Part shown: positions 48,488 through 57,543 of the stretch, one piece after another | How the letters are laid out: each line of letters starts with the position of its first letter | Position numbering within the stretch: position 1 is the stretch's first letter | NCBI GenBank assembly: GCA_943788505.1 | Contig: CALSQR010000001.1 | Coordinates: forward strand, 496,001 to 560,000 | Source: an uncultured bacterium | GTDB taxonomy: Bacteria > Bacteroidota > Rhodothermia > Rhodothermales > UBA10348 | DNA: 64,000 nucleotides | Reading direction: 5' to 3' | The notes under the pieces: model-generated | Databases searched by the model: none | The model's input: only the letters and a program-made list of their open reading frames with translations | What the model was told of the DNA's origin: nothing | Translations under genes and position numbers: made by a program

Positions 48488-50742
48488 CTGGCGGATTCGA
48501 TTACAATTTCCCGTCGGGATACAGCTTGCCTACCGGTAGACGATTCGGTCATGCGAATAGCTAGTGTGTAGGTACCCGGAGCCAAATCCTGCGTTTCCAA
48601 AATGAGAGAGCGCCCTTGTGAATCAGACACAATTTCATCCATAAATTGCACCGATACTGCGGCATTCTCTCTGCGTCCAAAAAGCCGTCCAAGAAGCGAT
48701 GTGCCTACCTCATTGAGACCTCCTTCCGCCACGACCGCCTGTACAGCTAGCGACTCACCAGTCATGACATCTTGCAATCCGTACGCTTCTACATATAGAT
48801 GAAGGTGTTCACCCTGCGCGTAGCTACTCCATACTTTGGGAAAGATGTATAGATCATTGCGCCGAAAAGCGCCCTGAGGAACGGCTTTGGATGCTGGATT
48901 GGCATCTAAGATATCCGAAGCAAGGACTATGTCAGAGACAAGTAGTTGCCCTTCGTCTGCAAAATGGGGAAGATCGATTCGGGCTGCTGCCCAAAACACT
49001 TCATTCGTGACCTCCAGCGAAATCTCCCTTTCCCGAAAGTCTGTCTCGTGTGTAATGATAGTATTGGGACACTCATCGCTCACTTTCACGGGTGTACTGA
49101 AAGCAGGCGGCGGCACAGACGCTCCTTCTTCGCGATCAAATATCAGAATCCGATCCTGTGACGTGAAGCCTCCTCGCAAAAAACAAACAGGAGCAATTAC
49201 TACGCGTGAATCGCCATTACGTAGGACGGAGGAAAGAACTTGCAATGGAAGTCTATTAGACATGTCTACCTCTGTTCTCAAGGGATCATCTCTAAACACT
49301 TCTCGAGCCTGCAGAACGAAGTCGTTAAACCCGATTGGAGGACGAGGACCATTAAGTTGATCTGCGGGTGGCGAATAGAATATTGGCTTCCCTGTTTTTG
49401 CGATATCATGGAAGTACCAATACCTGTCCCCGTAATGAAGAACGTGGTATCTCGAGCCTTCATCTTGGAATTGGATATAAGATTTGGGTGAACCATATCG
49501 GACAATCACTTGCCCTGGTTCTGTTTCCCACCCACGATACCCCTCCTCAGGCCGTCCCCATAACAGATCAACCTTTGTCATACGCGACATATGCTCGGTA
49601 AGACGTTCGTTATCCGGTGTCGTCCATCTAGGATCCTGCCTACTCCAGAAATCAGCCAATTGTGATGCACCAATCCGTTTATAATCGCTTTCTACGACGC
49701 GGCTGACAACACGCGATGGGTTCTGCCAAATCAGTGCCTCCTCTTCCGTCATTAGAGCAATAGCCTTCTCAAATTCAATTGAAGCACGGTCCTTGTTGCC
49801 TAATTCGTACTGAAACATCCCCAGCAAGCGATGGCCTTCTGAAGCATTTGGGAATCGCCCAACATATTCGGCGACAACCATTAGACCATCCTGAAGACGT
49901 CCAGCCCGGAGTGTTGACTCGGACAGATTCCGGATGGCTTCAGCCCTCAAATGTCCAGATACCGAAGCTCTGATGAAATAGCGCACCGTTTCCGTGGATA
50001 TCTCATTGAACGCATCATCACTCCAGATCACTTGAATTTCAGGAGAGCCAGACAGACGGGCCTCAAATTTTGGCTTACCTGTCCTGGGGTCGATCTCAGA
50101 CGAGGCATACATGGCCAGAAACTCCAATCCACCGTCCGAGGAGGCATCAATCCCGAATCGAACAGCGCCATCCAATGTCCGTTGTTGATCCAGACGTAAC
50201 CGGCCCGCTACCAAATTGGCAATTGCGTCGGTAGGATCTTCTTCCAGCAACTCCTTCGCCCTTTTCATCTGCATGGCGTCGCGGTAGGTCGGAAGGAAGG
50301 AAATACCATATCGGTAGTCTCTCCAAAGGTCCAATGCTTCTATGTCTGGCCGTTTGCGCGTACTTCGGGGAAGCTTTCGCAGTGCAGAATTGGCTGCCGA
50401 CGGTTCTGGATTTGGACCAAACAACATTGCCGATGCTAACAGAATTAGGCCGTCTTCATCACGGGGCCAGCGATTGAGAATCTGCATGGCCTGTGCCCTA
50501 ACAAGTTGATAATTGCCTGCAGAAAGAGCCATTTCTGCCTGCCTAACTCGGTCATCTCGGGTCAATCCAGTTTCGGAAACAGCTATCTCCTCCTGATTTT
50601 GAGCGGAGGCTGGCGTAACCGCAATTAATACGGCTAGCAAACACCAAAGCAGAAGCATCCTGACATGGACGATGCTACGACCGACCATCACTGATTCAAT
50701 GGATAGACGAGACCTTACGATCCGGAGGTTGATCATGGTCAA
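48484..50742 (-). CDS. GWxTD-domain protein with TPR repeats (first copy)
   Basis: 752 aa from ATG 50742; ATG 50688 (MVGRSIVHVRMLLLWCLLAV) would give a tidier signal peptide ending PASAQ. N-terminal TPR-like region, then EFLAMYASSEIDPRTGKPKF, IRNLSESTLRAGRLQDGLMV and NKDRASIEFEKAIALM. GWxTD region: FWSRQDPRWTTPDNERLTEH, VDLLWGRPEEGYRGWETEPG, VIVRYGSPKSYIQF. Beta-sandwich domains follow (DFVLQAREVFRDD; LAPGTYTLAIRMTESSTG). First gene of the operon; its stop overlaps the receptor ATG. No enzyme motif seen. Confidence 0.8.
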   Translation of the reverse strand: MTMINLRIVRSRLSIESVMVGRSIVHVRMLLLWCLLAVLIAVTPASAQNQEEIAVSETGLTRDDRVRQAEMALSAGNYQLVRAQAMQILNRWPRDEDGLILLASAMLFGPNPEPSAANSALRKLPRSTRKRPDIEALDLWRDYRYGISFLPTYRDAMQMKRAKELLEEDPTDAIANLVAGRLRLDQQRTLDGAVRFGIDASSDGGLEFLAMYASSEIDPRTGKPKFEARLSGSPEIQVIWSDDAFNEISTETVRYFIRASVSGHLRAEAIRNLSESTLRAGRLQDGLMVVAEYVGRFPNASEGHRLLGMFQYELGNKDRASIEFEKAIALMTEEEALIWQNPSRVVSRVVESDYKRIGASQLADFWSRQDPRWTTPDNERLTEHMSRMTKVDLLWGRPEEGYRGWETEPGQVIVRYGSPKSYIQFQDEGSRYHVLHYGDRYWYFHDIAKTGKPIFYSPPADQLNGPRPPIGFNDFVLQAREVFRDDPLRTEVDMSNRLPLQVLSSVLRNGDSRVVIAPVCFLRGGFTSQDRILIFDREEGASVPPPAFSTPVKVSDECPNTIITHETDFREREISLEVTNEVFWAAARIDLPHFADEGQLLVSDIVLASDILDANPASKAVPQGAFRRNDLYIFPKVWSSYAQGEHLHLYVEAYGLQDVMTGESLAVQAVVAEGGLNEVGTSLLGRLFGRRENAAVSVQFMDEIVSDSQGRSLILETQDLAPGTYTLAIRMTESSTGRQAVSRREIVIESAR

Positions 50743-50926
50743 ATACCGATTAGCCTAGGTGGCAACGATGATGGCAAGAATGTAGGGGATGCAGGCTCTA
50801 TCGACCGTTATTGACCATCACTTTCGCCCTCCATTGGAGGAATGGATCCGTGAATGAACCTTAGGGGCGCTTGAATGGAGCGATAATTCCTGTAAATCTC
50901 CTATCGCAGACGACCGCCCGCTCTAT

Positions 50927-51394
50927 TTACTGATCCTGTAGACGTCGAACATCTGCCCGATCAAGCTTACGTTTTGACTCTCTTTCTGCGATTGAGGCCC
51001 TCTTATCATAGAGCTTCTTCCCCTTGCCTAATCCTATTTCAATTTTGGCCTTACCATTTTTGAAATAGATTTTCATCGGCACTAGTGTGTACCCTTTTTG
51101 AGCAGCAGCCTTGCCTAGTTTTTCAATTTCTTTTCGATGCAGCAGCAGCTTTCGTGTCCGAACGGGGTCATGATTGGCGCGATTACCGTGATCGTACGGT
51201 GCGATGTGACATTGTCGTAGAACCATTTCGCCGCCCTCAACAAGACAAAACGCTTCTTGCAGATTGGCCTTACCAGCCCTTAGCGATTTTACCTCAGTAC
51301 CCTGAAGCACCATACCAGCCTCAAACCGCTCATCAATTTGGTATTCATGAGTCGCTTTTCGATTGCGAGTTACGGTATGAATCGAGTCTGCCAT
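50927..51394 (-). CDS. smpB: SsrA-binding protein SmpB
   Basis: 155 aa. Core: ATHEYQIDERFEAGMVLQGT EVKSLRAGKANLQEAF, CHIAPYDHGNRANHDPVRTR KLLLHRKEI, and the basic C-terminal tail (LYDKRASIAERESKRKLDRA). Binds tmRNA and takes it to stalled ribosomes. It starts 8 bases after the MqnA-like gene; no tmRNA gene is next to it. Confidence 0.97.
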   Translation of the reverse strand: MADSIHTVTRNRKATHEYQIDERFEAGMVLQGTEVKSLRAGKANLQEAFCLVEGGEMVLRQCHIAPYDHGNRANHDPVRTRKLLLHRKEIEKLGKAAAQKGYTLVPMKIYFKNGKAKIEIGLGKGKKLYDKRASIAERESKRKLDRADVRRLQDQ

Positions 51395-51402
51395 CAGGGA
51401 AG

Positions 51403-52233
51403 TTAGTCTTCATCAGAGGAAGGATTTTGCAGCGTGGCAAATTGCACGGGCAAGACTTCCTCTGTGATTCCATAAAAAAACAGGTGATCACACAATTCGG
51501 TGAGACTAGCTACAGCAAGATCATCCATGGTAACACGCAATTCGTTGAGGAAGAAATCTTCAGCTACAGAATCCAGATCCCATCGTTGGACAGCTTCAAC
51601 TCGGTGAGTATCAAGATGCTTCATGGCGTCACGGATGGCAATAATCATCTTATCAGACGCTTCGTCTCGACGACAAACGAATACGGACCAAACGAACGGG
51701 TAACTCGCCATTTCTGACCACTCTAAACCGAGATCGAGTGTCGTAGCAGCAGCATTCTGCTCTGCCTTCTCCTCATCGGATAGAACGTCTTTCTTCGAAG
51801 CGGAATCCAATCCTTCCAGCGGAACCGTTATGAGCGCATGGCTCGCAATACCATCTGGCATCGTTGCCTGCTCATTAAGCACTGCAGAAGTCTGATAGTG
51901 CTCCTTCAAAATGATAGCAGCCAGAAGCGCTGAAGGTCGTCCCTCAGGCCCATGCATGATACCTAACGTGGGGGCGCCTAGTTGATCACCGATAACTAGA
52001 GCTGCATATGGGTTAACCCAGGATGAGACTGCTACCGCAGGAAGCACATCCATATCGGCATGCCCTCCTAAAGCCATTTCTGAAGGCAATAGCGCTACAT
52101 CGGCTACACTTGATTTAAGAAGGGCGATGCATTCGGCAATCGTCGTTGCCTCTACCGAAGCAATTCCTGATTCCTGCAGTGCGGTCATCACCGGATGATT
52201 AACGGGATGATTCCAGGCAGCGATTCGCATCAT
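51403..52233 (-). CDS. MqnA-like protein (futalosine menaquinone pathway family)
   Basis: 276 aa. Solute-binding-protein fold with features of MqnA: DVALLPSEMALGG, LPAVAVSSWVNPYAALVIG, RPSALLAAIILKEHY, LDLGLEWSEMASYPFVWSVF, and an end DHLFFYGITEEVLPVQFA. MqnA removes water from chorismate in the futalosine route; MqnD is a close relative. It is divergent: a charged insertion (SASKKDVLSDEEKAEQNA) lies before the LDLGLEW segment. It could be a chorismate dehydratase or a relative with another ligand. Likely in one transcript with smpB. Confidence 0.6.
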   Translation of the reverse strand: MMRIAAWNHPVNHPVMTALQESGIASVEATTIAECIALLKSSVADVALLPSEMALGGHADMDVLPAVAVSSWVNPYAALVIGDQLGAPTLGIMHGPEGRPSALLAAIILKEHYQTSAVLNEQATMPDGIASHALITVPLEGLDSASKKDVLSDEEKAEQNAAATTLDLGLEWSEMASYPFVWSVFVCRRDEASDKMIIAIRDAMKHLDTHRVEAVQRWDLDSVAEDFFLNELRVTMDDLAVASLTELCDHLFFYGITEEVLPVQFATLQNPSSDED

Positions 52234-52287
52234 GTTTTCCGTCTTCTTTGACTTGCTTCTTCTTCCTTGACTTAGAGGTACAACAGA

Positions 52288-52319
52288 CGGGCCGCCGGCG
52301 AGTTATCGCCGGCGGCCCG
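52288..52319 (-). terminator. Hairpin after the ffh-rplS operon
   Basis: Perfect 14-bp stem CGGGCCGCCGGCGA / TCGCCGGCGGCCCG with loop GTTA, 113 bases after the rplS stop. The T-run is weak on either strand, but the stem is very stable. A smaller imperfect stem lies near 52347-52366. Confidence 0.7.
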
Positions 52320-52431
52320 AAGATCAAACAGTCAGTTTTGCTGTGAAGGTATAACCCCTCACAACCAACCTCCAATTTCACTGCGTCGCTTTTAAAAACG
52401 CTGGGAGTGACGCCCCCAACATCATAAGCGA

Positions 52432-52785
52432 TTAGCTGCGGCGGCGCTCTTTGATACGAGCTGCTTTTCCACGACGCTCGCGAAGATAATAAAGCTTCGC
52501 ACGGCGAACGCTTCCTTCGCGTACAACCTCGATTTTCGCCAGTTTTGGTGAGTACAGCGGAAATACGCGCTCTACACCAACACTGTTAGAAACTTTACGC
52601 ACGGTAAACGTGCGACGAGCTCCGCTTCCTTTGAACGCAATTACGACGCCCTGATATTGCTGAATACGCTCTTTCTCGCCTTCAACAACGCGCACATGCA
52701 CATTAACGGTGTCCCCGGCTTCAAAAGCAGGGATATCGTCGCGCTTCTGCGTCGCTTCGATCAGGTTCATCAAATCGGTAGCCAT
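52432..52785 (-). CDS. rplS: 50S ribosomal protein L19
   Basis: 117 aa, normal length. [71 protein letters not shown] and a basic end. Last gene of the ffh-rpsP-rimM-trmD-rplS operon. Confidence 0.98.
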   Translation of the reverse strand: MATDLMNLIEATQKRDDIPAFEAGDTVNVHVRVVEGEKERIQQYQGVVIAFKGSGARRTFTVRKVSNSVGVERVFPLYSPKLAKIEVVREGSVRRAKLYYLRERRGKAARIKERRRS

Positions 52786-52822
52786 GGCATACCTCTCTCG
52801 GACAATGAGTTAGTAAAAAATG

Positions 52823-53533
52823 TCAGTTGTCAGTCCTACTGCGTTCGTTCGCCGAGTCTAGTAGGTCGGGACGACGCTCACGCGTCTTAACAAGACGCTG
52901 TTCATCCCGCCATTCGTCGATTCGCCGATGATCTCCAGATGTCAAAACATCTGGCACCTTCATCTCCCTAAAGAGAGCAGGTCGGGTGTAACACGGAGCA
53001 TCCAGAAAACCATCCTGGAATGAGTCCGTCAAAGCTGAGGAGGCATCTCCTAGCACACCCGGAATCAGTCTGGCAAGCGCGTCAACAAGCACCAATGCGG
53101 GTAGTTCCCCCCCACTGAGCACGTAGTCGCCTATGGACACTTCACGCGTAACAAGCTTGTCTCGAACTCGTTGGTCAACCCCTTTGTAGTGGCCGGCCAA
53201 TAGGACAAGATGCTTCTTGAGCGAAAGCTCGTTCGCCAGCGATTGGTCCAATACCGCCCCGTCTGGGGTGAGGAATATTACCTCGTCGACGGACTCTCCC
53301 ACCTCCTCCATAATCGATTCGATACAGGAAAAGATGGGCTCAGGCTTTAGCACCATACCGGCTCCACCCCCGAAAGGAGTGTCATCCACCTGCTTGTACT
53401 TATCAAATGCATGATCGCGAAGATCATGCACGTGCACGTCAAGTAGGTTTTTTTTCCGTGCACGTCCTGGGATACTCTCTTCAAGAGGACCCCGAACGAT
53501 GTTCGGAAGAGCCGTTACAATGTCTATACGCAT
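52823..53533 (-). CDS. trmD: tRNA (guanine-37-N1)-methyltransferase
   Basis: 236 aa. Trefoil-knot SPOUT enzyme: [55 protein letters not shown] and the SAM-site [12 protein letters not shown]-like segment [20 protein letters not shown]. Methylates G37 to prevent frameshifting. 16 bases after rimM. Confidence 0.97.
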   Translation of the reverse strand: MRIDIVTALPNIVRGPLEESIPGRARKKNLLDVHVHDLRDHAFDKYKQVDDTPFGGGAGMVLKPEPIFSCIESIMEEVGESVDEVIFLTPDGAVLDQSLANELSLKKHLVLLAGHYKGVDQRVRDKLVTREVSIGDYVLSGGELPALVLVDALARLIPGVLGDASSALTDSFQDGFLDAPCYTRPALFREMKVPDVLTSGDHRRIDEWRDEQRLVKTRERRPDLLDSANERSRTDN

Positions 53534-53549
53534 GAAACGTTGAGCTTAC

Positions 53550-54080
53550 TCAGAGTAGGCCTTCGACCGGATCCACAAGAATCTGATCGTTATCGAAGTC
53601 GATCTCCACCACGAAGGCATCGACCAATGGAATCATGATCTCAGCACCGGACGATTTTTTCACAAGTAAAAGATCTTGTCCGGGTCCCTCAATCACATCC
53701 TTAACGATCCCTAGATCAGGTTCATCGCTAGAAGCCACTTTCATTCCTATCAGATCGCTATAGTAAAACTCCCCTTCCTCTAGTGGAGGTAGGTCATTCT
53801 GGTCTACGAACACCTTCAATTTATTGAGACGTTCGGCAGATTGGCGATCTGTCACTCCTGAAAGAGTCAACAACACGGTGATTCCGTATTTCGAAGGCTG
53901 CAGTCTGACTGACACAATGTCAAAGGACGTGGTCGAATCTTCGTCAGATCCAACCAAAACCGATTTCAGTTCGGTGAATCGGTCTGGATCGTCCGTCTCT
54001 GGCGCAACCTTGATCTCCCCCATTACACCATGCGGTCGCACGATGCGTCCCATCTCACGAAGGGTTTTGGAGTGCTTCAT
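53550..54080 (-). CDS. rimM: 16S rRNA processing protein RimM
   Basis: 176 aa. N-terminal RimM domain (GRIVRPHGVMGEIKVAPETD) and C-terminal PRC barrel (FYYSDLIGMKV; GPGQDLLLVKKSSGAEIMIP). Binds S19 during 30S maturation. In the usual place between rpsP and trmD. Confidence 0.95.
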   Translation of the reverse strand: MKHSKTLREMGRIVRPHGVMGEIKVAPETDDPDRFTELKSVLVGSDEDSTTSFDIVSVRLQPSKYGITVLLTLSGVTDRQSAERLNKLKVFVDQNDLPPLEEGEFYYSDLIGMKVASSDEPDLGIVKDVIEGPGQDLLLVKKSSGAEIMIPLVDAFVVEIDFDNDQILVDPVEGLL

Positions 54081-54104
54081 GTCACGCCTCGAACGGACTG
54101 ATCA

Positions 54105-54935
54105 CTAATCTTTCTTTTCTGCTTTTTCTTCAGCAGCAGGAGCTTCCTCGGCTTCAGCAGCAGGAGCTTCCTCGGCTTCAGCAGCAGGAGCTTCTTCGGC
54201 TTCAGCAGCAGGAGCTTCTTCGGCTTCAGCAGCAGGAGCTTCCTCGGCTTCAGCAGCAGGAGCTTCCTCGGCTTCAGCAGCAGGAGCTTCTTCGGCTTCG
54301 GCAGCAGGAGCTTCTTCGGCTTCGGCAGCAGGAGCTTCCTCAGCTTCAGCAGCAGGGGCTGCTTTAGGAGCATCCTCTACAGCCTGAGCTGCATTAGCTT
54401 CAGCCTGTTCGGCCTGTGCCTCTGCAGCAGCGGCTTCGCGACCTGCTTCAGCAGCAGCAAGCGCAGCAGCTGCAGCTTCCTTGGCTTTTGCGGCTGCGGC
54501 AGCGCGCTCTTTGGCCAATTCAGCAGCACGTTCTGATGCACGCTGCTCTTCTTCTTTAAGGGCATGCTGGCGGCGCTCGTCCGCAGTCATTTTCCTCGAA
54601 GAAGCTGCTTTCTCAGCACGAGTAGCTCTGTGGGATTCCACGGCGGCCAAGATATCCTCTTCTGCTGCACCTTTTCGGCGCATGTGCAGGGCAAGCATTA
54701 CGCCTTCCCGGCTCAGAAGGGAGCGTACTGTATCGGACGGCTGTGCGCCAGTCTCGAGCCAGTACAGGCACCGATCATTATTGAGTGTGAGGGTCGCTGG
54801 TTCATCCAATGGATTATACCGACCGAGGTCCTCTATGTACCGTCCGTCACGCGGGCTTTTGGAGTCCGCGGCGACAATTGCGTAGAGGGGGCGTTTTTTA
54901 CGGCCCATTCGTCTTAAACGAAGCTTTACTGCCAC
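54105..54935 (-). CDS. rpsP: 30S ribosomal protein S16 with a long repetitive C-terminal tail
   Basis: 276 aa where about 80-90 is normal. Residues 1-85 are a standard S16 ([65 protein letters not shown]). Then an Ala/Glu/Lys/Arg-rich helix (about 95-180), then roughly ten tandem EEAPAAEA units and KAEKKD. Alanine/glutamate extensions of S16 are known in this phylum; the clean repeat is unusual. The tail is acidic and probably disordered or helical, outside the ribosome. First after ffh, 44 bases downstream. Confidence 0.95.
   Translation of the reverse strand: MAVKLRLRRMGRKKRPLYAIVAADSKSPRDGRYIEDLGRYNPLDEPATLTLNNDRCLYWLETGAQPSDTVRSLLSREGVMLALHMRRKGAAEEDILAAVESHRATRAEKAASSRKMTADERRQHALKEEEQRASERAAELAKERAAAAAKAKEAAAAALAAAEAGREAAAAEAQAEQAEANAAQAVEDAPKAAPAAEAEEAPAAEAEEAPAAEAEEAPAAEAEEAPAAEAEEAPAAEAEEAPAAEAEEAPAAEAEEAPAAEAEEAPAAEEKAEKKD
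54127..54365 (-). repeat. 24-bp tandem repeat in the S16 tail
   Basis: About ten copies of a 24-base unit (plus-strand form GCTTCCTCGGCTTCAGCAGC + AGGA), differing only at silent positions (cctcgg / ttcgg / cctcag; ttca / ttcg). In frame, encoding EEAPAAEA. Neighbouring units share the same silent variants in blocks, a sign of slippage or unequal crossing-over. Confidence 0.9.
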
Positions 54936-54979
54936 TTTTTCTGACTGATGTTGATCTGTTGTTGATGTTCAGTGATTAC

Positions 54980-56329
54980 TTACCGACCGCCCATAAGCGC
55001 GCCCAGGTCCATAGACCGGCCTTTGCCCATTAGTTTGGTCATGGTTTTCATCATTTTGCGCATGTCCCGGAATTGCTTCAATAATTGATTCACTTCCCGT
55101 ACTTCTACGCCGGCACCGATGGCGATTCTTCGCCTCCGGCTTCCGTTAATGATCTCTGGCTTCTGCCGTTCTTCTACGGTCATGGAATAGATAATCGCTT
55201 CGATGTATTTAAATGCATCATCTTCGATATCTAGGTCCTTGACCTGACGGCCGACCCCAGGAATCATCCCGACGAGATCCTTCATGGATCCCATCTTTTT
55301 CAGGCGCCCAAGCTGATCCAGAAAATCTACCAAATCGAAATTTTCCGACCGGATTTTCTTCTGAAGCTTTTCTGCCTGACCCTGGTCAAACTGCTCCTGT
55401 GCTTTCTCAACCAGGGAAACAACGTCTCCCATTCCAAGAATTCGCTGTGCCATCCGCTCTGGGTAGAACGGCGTCAACGCATCGAGTTTCTCTCCTGTTG
55501 AGGCAAACTTGATCGGTTTCTCAACGACAGTCCTGATCGATAGCGCGGCGCCACCGCGCGTATCACCATCAAGCTTCGTGAGAACGACTCCATCAAAATT
55601 GAGGCGCTGATTGAATTCAACAGCGGTATTGACGGCATCTTGTCCGGTCATTGCATCTACAACGAATAGAATCTCATCCGGGGATACAGCCGATTTTATA
55701 TCGGCTACCTCGGTCATCATCTTATCGTCCACATGAAGTCGACCGGCCGTATCGATAATCAGAATGTCGCGAGCTTGCTCACGAGCTGCCTTCACAGCTT
55801 CGCGGGCAATCCGGACAGGATCCTGAACGATCTGACCATTCTCCTCAAGTGAGTAGACGGGTACTTCAATGGAATCGGCAAGGGTCTTTAACTGATCGAC
55901 AGCCGCCGGACGGTAGACGTCGGCTGCAGCCAGCATTGGAGACCGGCCCTTCCCTTTGAAGTGATTTGCTAGTTTTCCAGCAAACGTGGTCTTTCCAGAT
56001 CCTTGAAGGCCGGCAATGAGAATGACTGTGGGGGGATTCTGCGAGAACGTAATATCCTGCTGCGTTTCCCCGAGGAAGTGGACGAGTTCGTCATAGACGA
56101 TCTTGACCAGCAACTGTCCTGGAGAGACGGCATTGATTACATCCTGACCTAAAACCTGCTCCTTAATCCGATCCGTAAAGTCTTTCGCTACCTGATAGTT
56201 GACATCCGCATCAAGCAAGGCCCGCCGAATCTCGCGCATACTCTCCGCGATATTCAGTTCGGTAATACGCCCCTGACCGCTAAGCGATTGGAGTGCACCT
56301 TCTAGCTTTTCTGATAGACTGTCGAACAT
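54980..56329 (-). CDS. ffh: Signal recognition particle protein Ffh
   Basis: 449 aa. N domain, then the G domain with GLQGSGKTTFAGKLA, DTAGRLHVDDKM and TKLDGDTRGGAALSI, then an M domain with Met-rich helices (FRDMRKMMKTMTKLMGKGRS) that hold signal peptides and 4.5S RNA. Delivers membrane proteins to FtsY. Two inverted repeats lie in its leader (56361-56409). Confidence 0.97.
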   Translation of the reverse strand: MFDSLSEKLEGALQSLSGQGRITELNIAESMREIRRALLDADVNYQVAKDFTDRIKEQVLGQDVINAVSPGQLLVKIVYDELVHFLGETQQDITFSQNPPTVILIAGLQGSGKTTFAGKLANHFKGKGRSPMLAAADVYRPAAVDQLKTLADSIEVPVYSLEENGQIVQDPVRIAREAVKAAREQARDILIIDTAGRLHVDDKMMTEVADIKSAVSPDEILFVVDAMTGQDAVNTAVEFNQRLNFDGVVLTKLDGDTRGGAALSIRTVVEKPIKFASTGEKLDALTPFYPERMAQRILGMGDVVSLVEKAQEQFDQGQAEKLQKKIRSENFDLVDFLDQLGRLKKMGSMKDLVGMIPGVGRQVKDLDIEDDAFKYIEAIIYSMTVEERQKPEIINGSRRRRIAIGAGVEVREVNQLLKQFRDMRKMMKTMTKLMGKGRSMDLGALMGGR

Positions 56330-56360
56330 GGTCCGAAGGCTCGTGAATCAACTCATTTCC

Positions 56361-56409
56361 GACCGACCCTGAATCAGGTTCGGTCACGTCTGCACAAAAT
56401 TGTACAGAC
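56361..56409 (-). promoter_or_regulatory. Two adjacent inverted repeats in the ffh leader
   Basis: GACCGA-c-CCTGA-a-TCAGG-t-TCGGTC at 56361-56385 (11 of 12 arm bases pair) and GTCTG-c-ACAA..TTGT-a-CAGAC at 56388-56409 (9 of 10). They lie 32-80 bases upstream of the ffh ATG and are only two bases apart. They could be operators, a leader hairpin pair or a weak terminator for an upstream message. Confidence 0.5.
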
Positions 56410-56551
56410 CTGTAAAAATAGGGCTGATATTCTGTGTTATCAATGTTTTTTTCCCTGTCACAACAGAAAGACATCCCCTAATTCGGGCTGGTTAAAATGA
56501 ATCCTCCGGATCTTCACCCCGAACGGCGCGAATCAAGCACTTTACAACCGG

Positions 56552-56932
56552 TCAGGCAGCTTTTTCTGCTCTTGTCAAATCTAACGTTTCCACCGCATGA
56601 CGCAGATGTGGAATCACAATTGAGCCCCCAACAACCAAAGCAATATTCATAGCGTCCTCCAATTCAGCGTCCGAAAATCCTGCTTCAACGGCTTGCACAA
56701 CGTGATAGTCGATGCAATCATTGCATCGCAGAACCATAGACGCAACCAAACCGAGAAGCTCCTTTGTACGCGCATCAAGAGCTCCGTCCTGGTAAGCATT
56801 AGTATCTAGGTTGAAGAATCGCTTGATGCCGCGGTGAGACCCTTCATCCAGAATCCTAGCGTTCATTTTCTCACGATAAAGACGGAATTCTTCCAGGCGG
56901 TTGGTATTCTCGGATTCATTCTGGTGAGTCAT
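56552..56932 (-). CDS. Carboxymuconolactone decarboxylase / AhpD-like protein
   Basis: About 126 aa from ATG 56932 (MTHQNESENTNRLEEFRLYR); the longer open frame to 57109 overlaps the divergent cyclo-ligase gene and is rejected. The AhpD-type motif CNDCIDYH (Cys70, Cys73, His77) lies in LLGLVASMVLRCNDCIDYHV, followed by DAMNIALVVGGSIVIPHLRH. The CxxC-x3-H form suggests a peroxide or thiol-redox role rather than a ring-opening decarboxylase. Single gene, facing away from the cyclo-ligase gene. Confidence 0.88.
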   Translation of the reverse strand: MTHQNESENTNRLEEFRLYREKMNARILDEGSHRGIKRFFNLDTNAYQDGALDARTKELLGLVASMVLRCNDCIDYHVVQAVEAGFSDAELEDAMNIALVVGGSIVIPHLRHAVETLDLTRAEKAA

Positions 56933-56964
56933 TAGATTCAATGTCGAAAGATGATTGAAAGGAA

Positions 56965-57537
56965 ATGGAAGAAACCTCCAAAGACAAACAGGCCTTAAGG
57001 CGACAAATGCGCACCCGCCGGTCCCTCCTTTCAACAGAAGAATGGGAGCGCCGATCCGGTTTGATCTGCTTTCACTTACAATCCTTGGAAGAGTTCGAAT
57101 CTGCGTCAATCGTGCACATTTTTTGGCCCATTGAGGCTAACCGAGAAGTAGATCTTCGTACGCTTATACGAGCAGAGTATTCTGGAGGTCGGACTATAGT
57201 GCTACCAAGAATGGACGGTAATTCGTTAACGTTCTTGCCTTTCAGTGGGGATTCTAATCTTACCCAGGGCTCTTTTGGAGTCTGGGAGCCCAATTCCGGT
57301 ACCCCTATAGAACCTGAATCTATCGACTTGTTTGTCCTCCCAGCTTTGGCCGTCGACAGAACTGGAGGAAGACTCGGCTACGGAGGAGGCTATTATGACC
57401 GCACGTTACACGACTTAAAGAGTCTAAAAGTGGTAACAGCTTTTGATTTTCAGCTTATAGAGGACGTAGCGGTTTCCTCACGGGACGTTTCAGTAGATCT
57501 TATTGTCACAGAATCCGGAGTGATAAGAGTCTCTTGA
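56965..57537 (+). CDS. 5-formyltetrahydrofolate cyclo-ligase
   Basis: 190 aa. MEETSKDKQALRRQMRTRRS LLSTEEWERRS start, FWPIEANREVDLRTLI, GSFGVWEPNSGTPI, FVLPALAVDRTGGRLGYGGG YYDRTL. Converts 5-formyl-THF to 5,10-methenyl-THF with ATP. It overlaps no neighbour; its start is 32 bases from the divergent AhpD-like start. In many bacteria this gene is beside the 6S RNA gene; see 57544-57671. Confidence 0.92.
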   Translation: MEETSKDKQALRRQMRTRRSLLSTEEWERRSGLICFHLQSLEEFESASIVHIFWPIEANREVDLRTLIRAEYSGGRTIVLPRMDGNSLTFLPFSGDSNLTQGSFGVWEPNSGTPIEPESIDLFVLPALAVDRTGGRLGYGGGYYDRTLHDLKSLKVVTAFDFQLIEDVAVSSRDVSVDLIVTESGVIRVS

Positions 57538-57543
57538 TCTCGA

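Noticed and set aside
51085-51717. 210-residue frame on the plus strand
   Set aside because: Antisense to smpB and the MqnA-like gene, both clearly real; no motif.
54077-54373. A 98-residue Leu/Lys/Pro repeat frame on the minus strand, overlapping the S16 tail
   Set aside because: It is the second reading frame of the 24-base repeat; a 24-base unit keeps all frames open. The S16 frame has the real domain.
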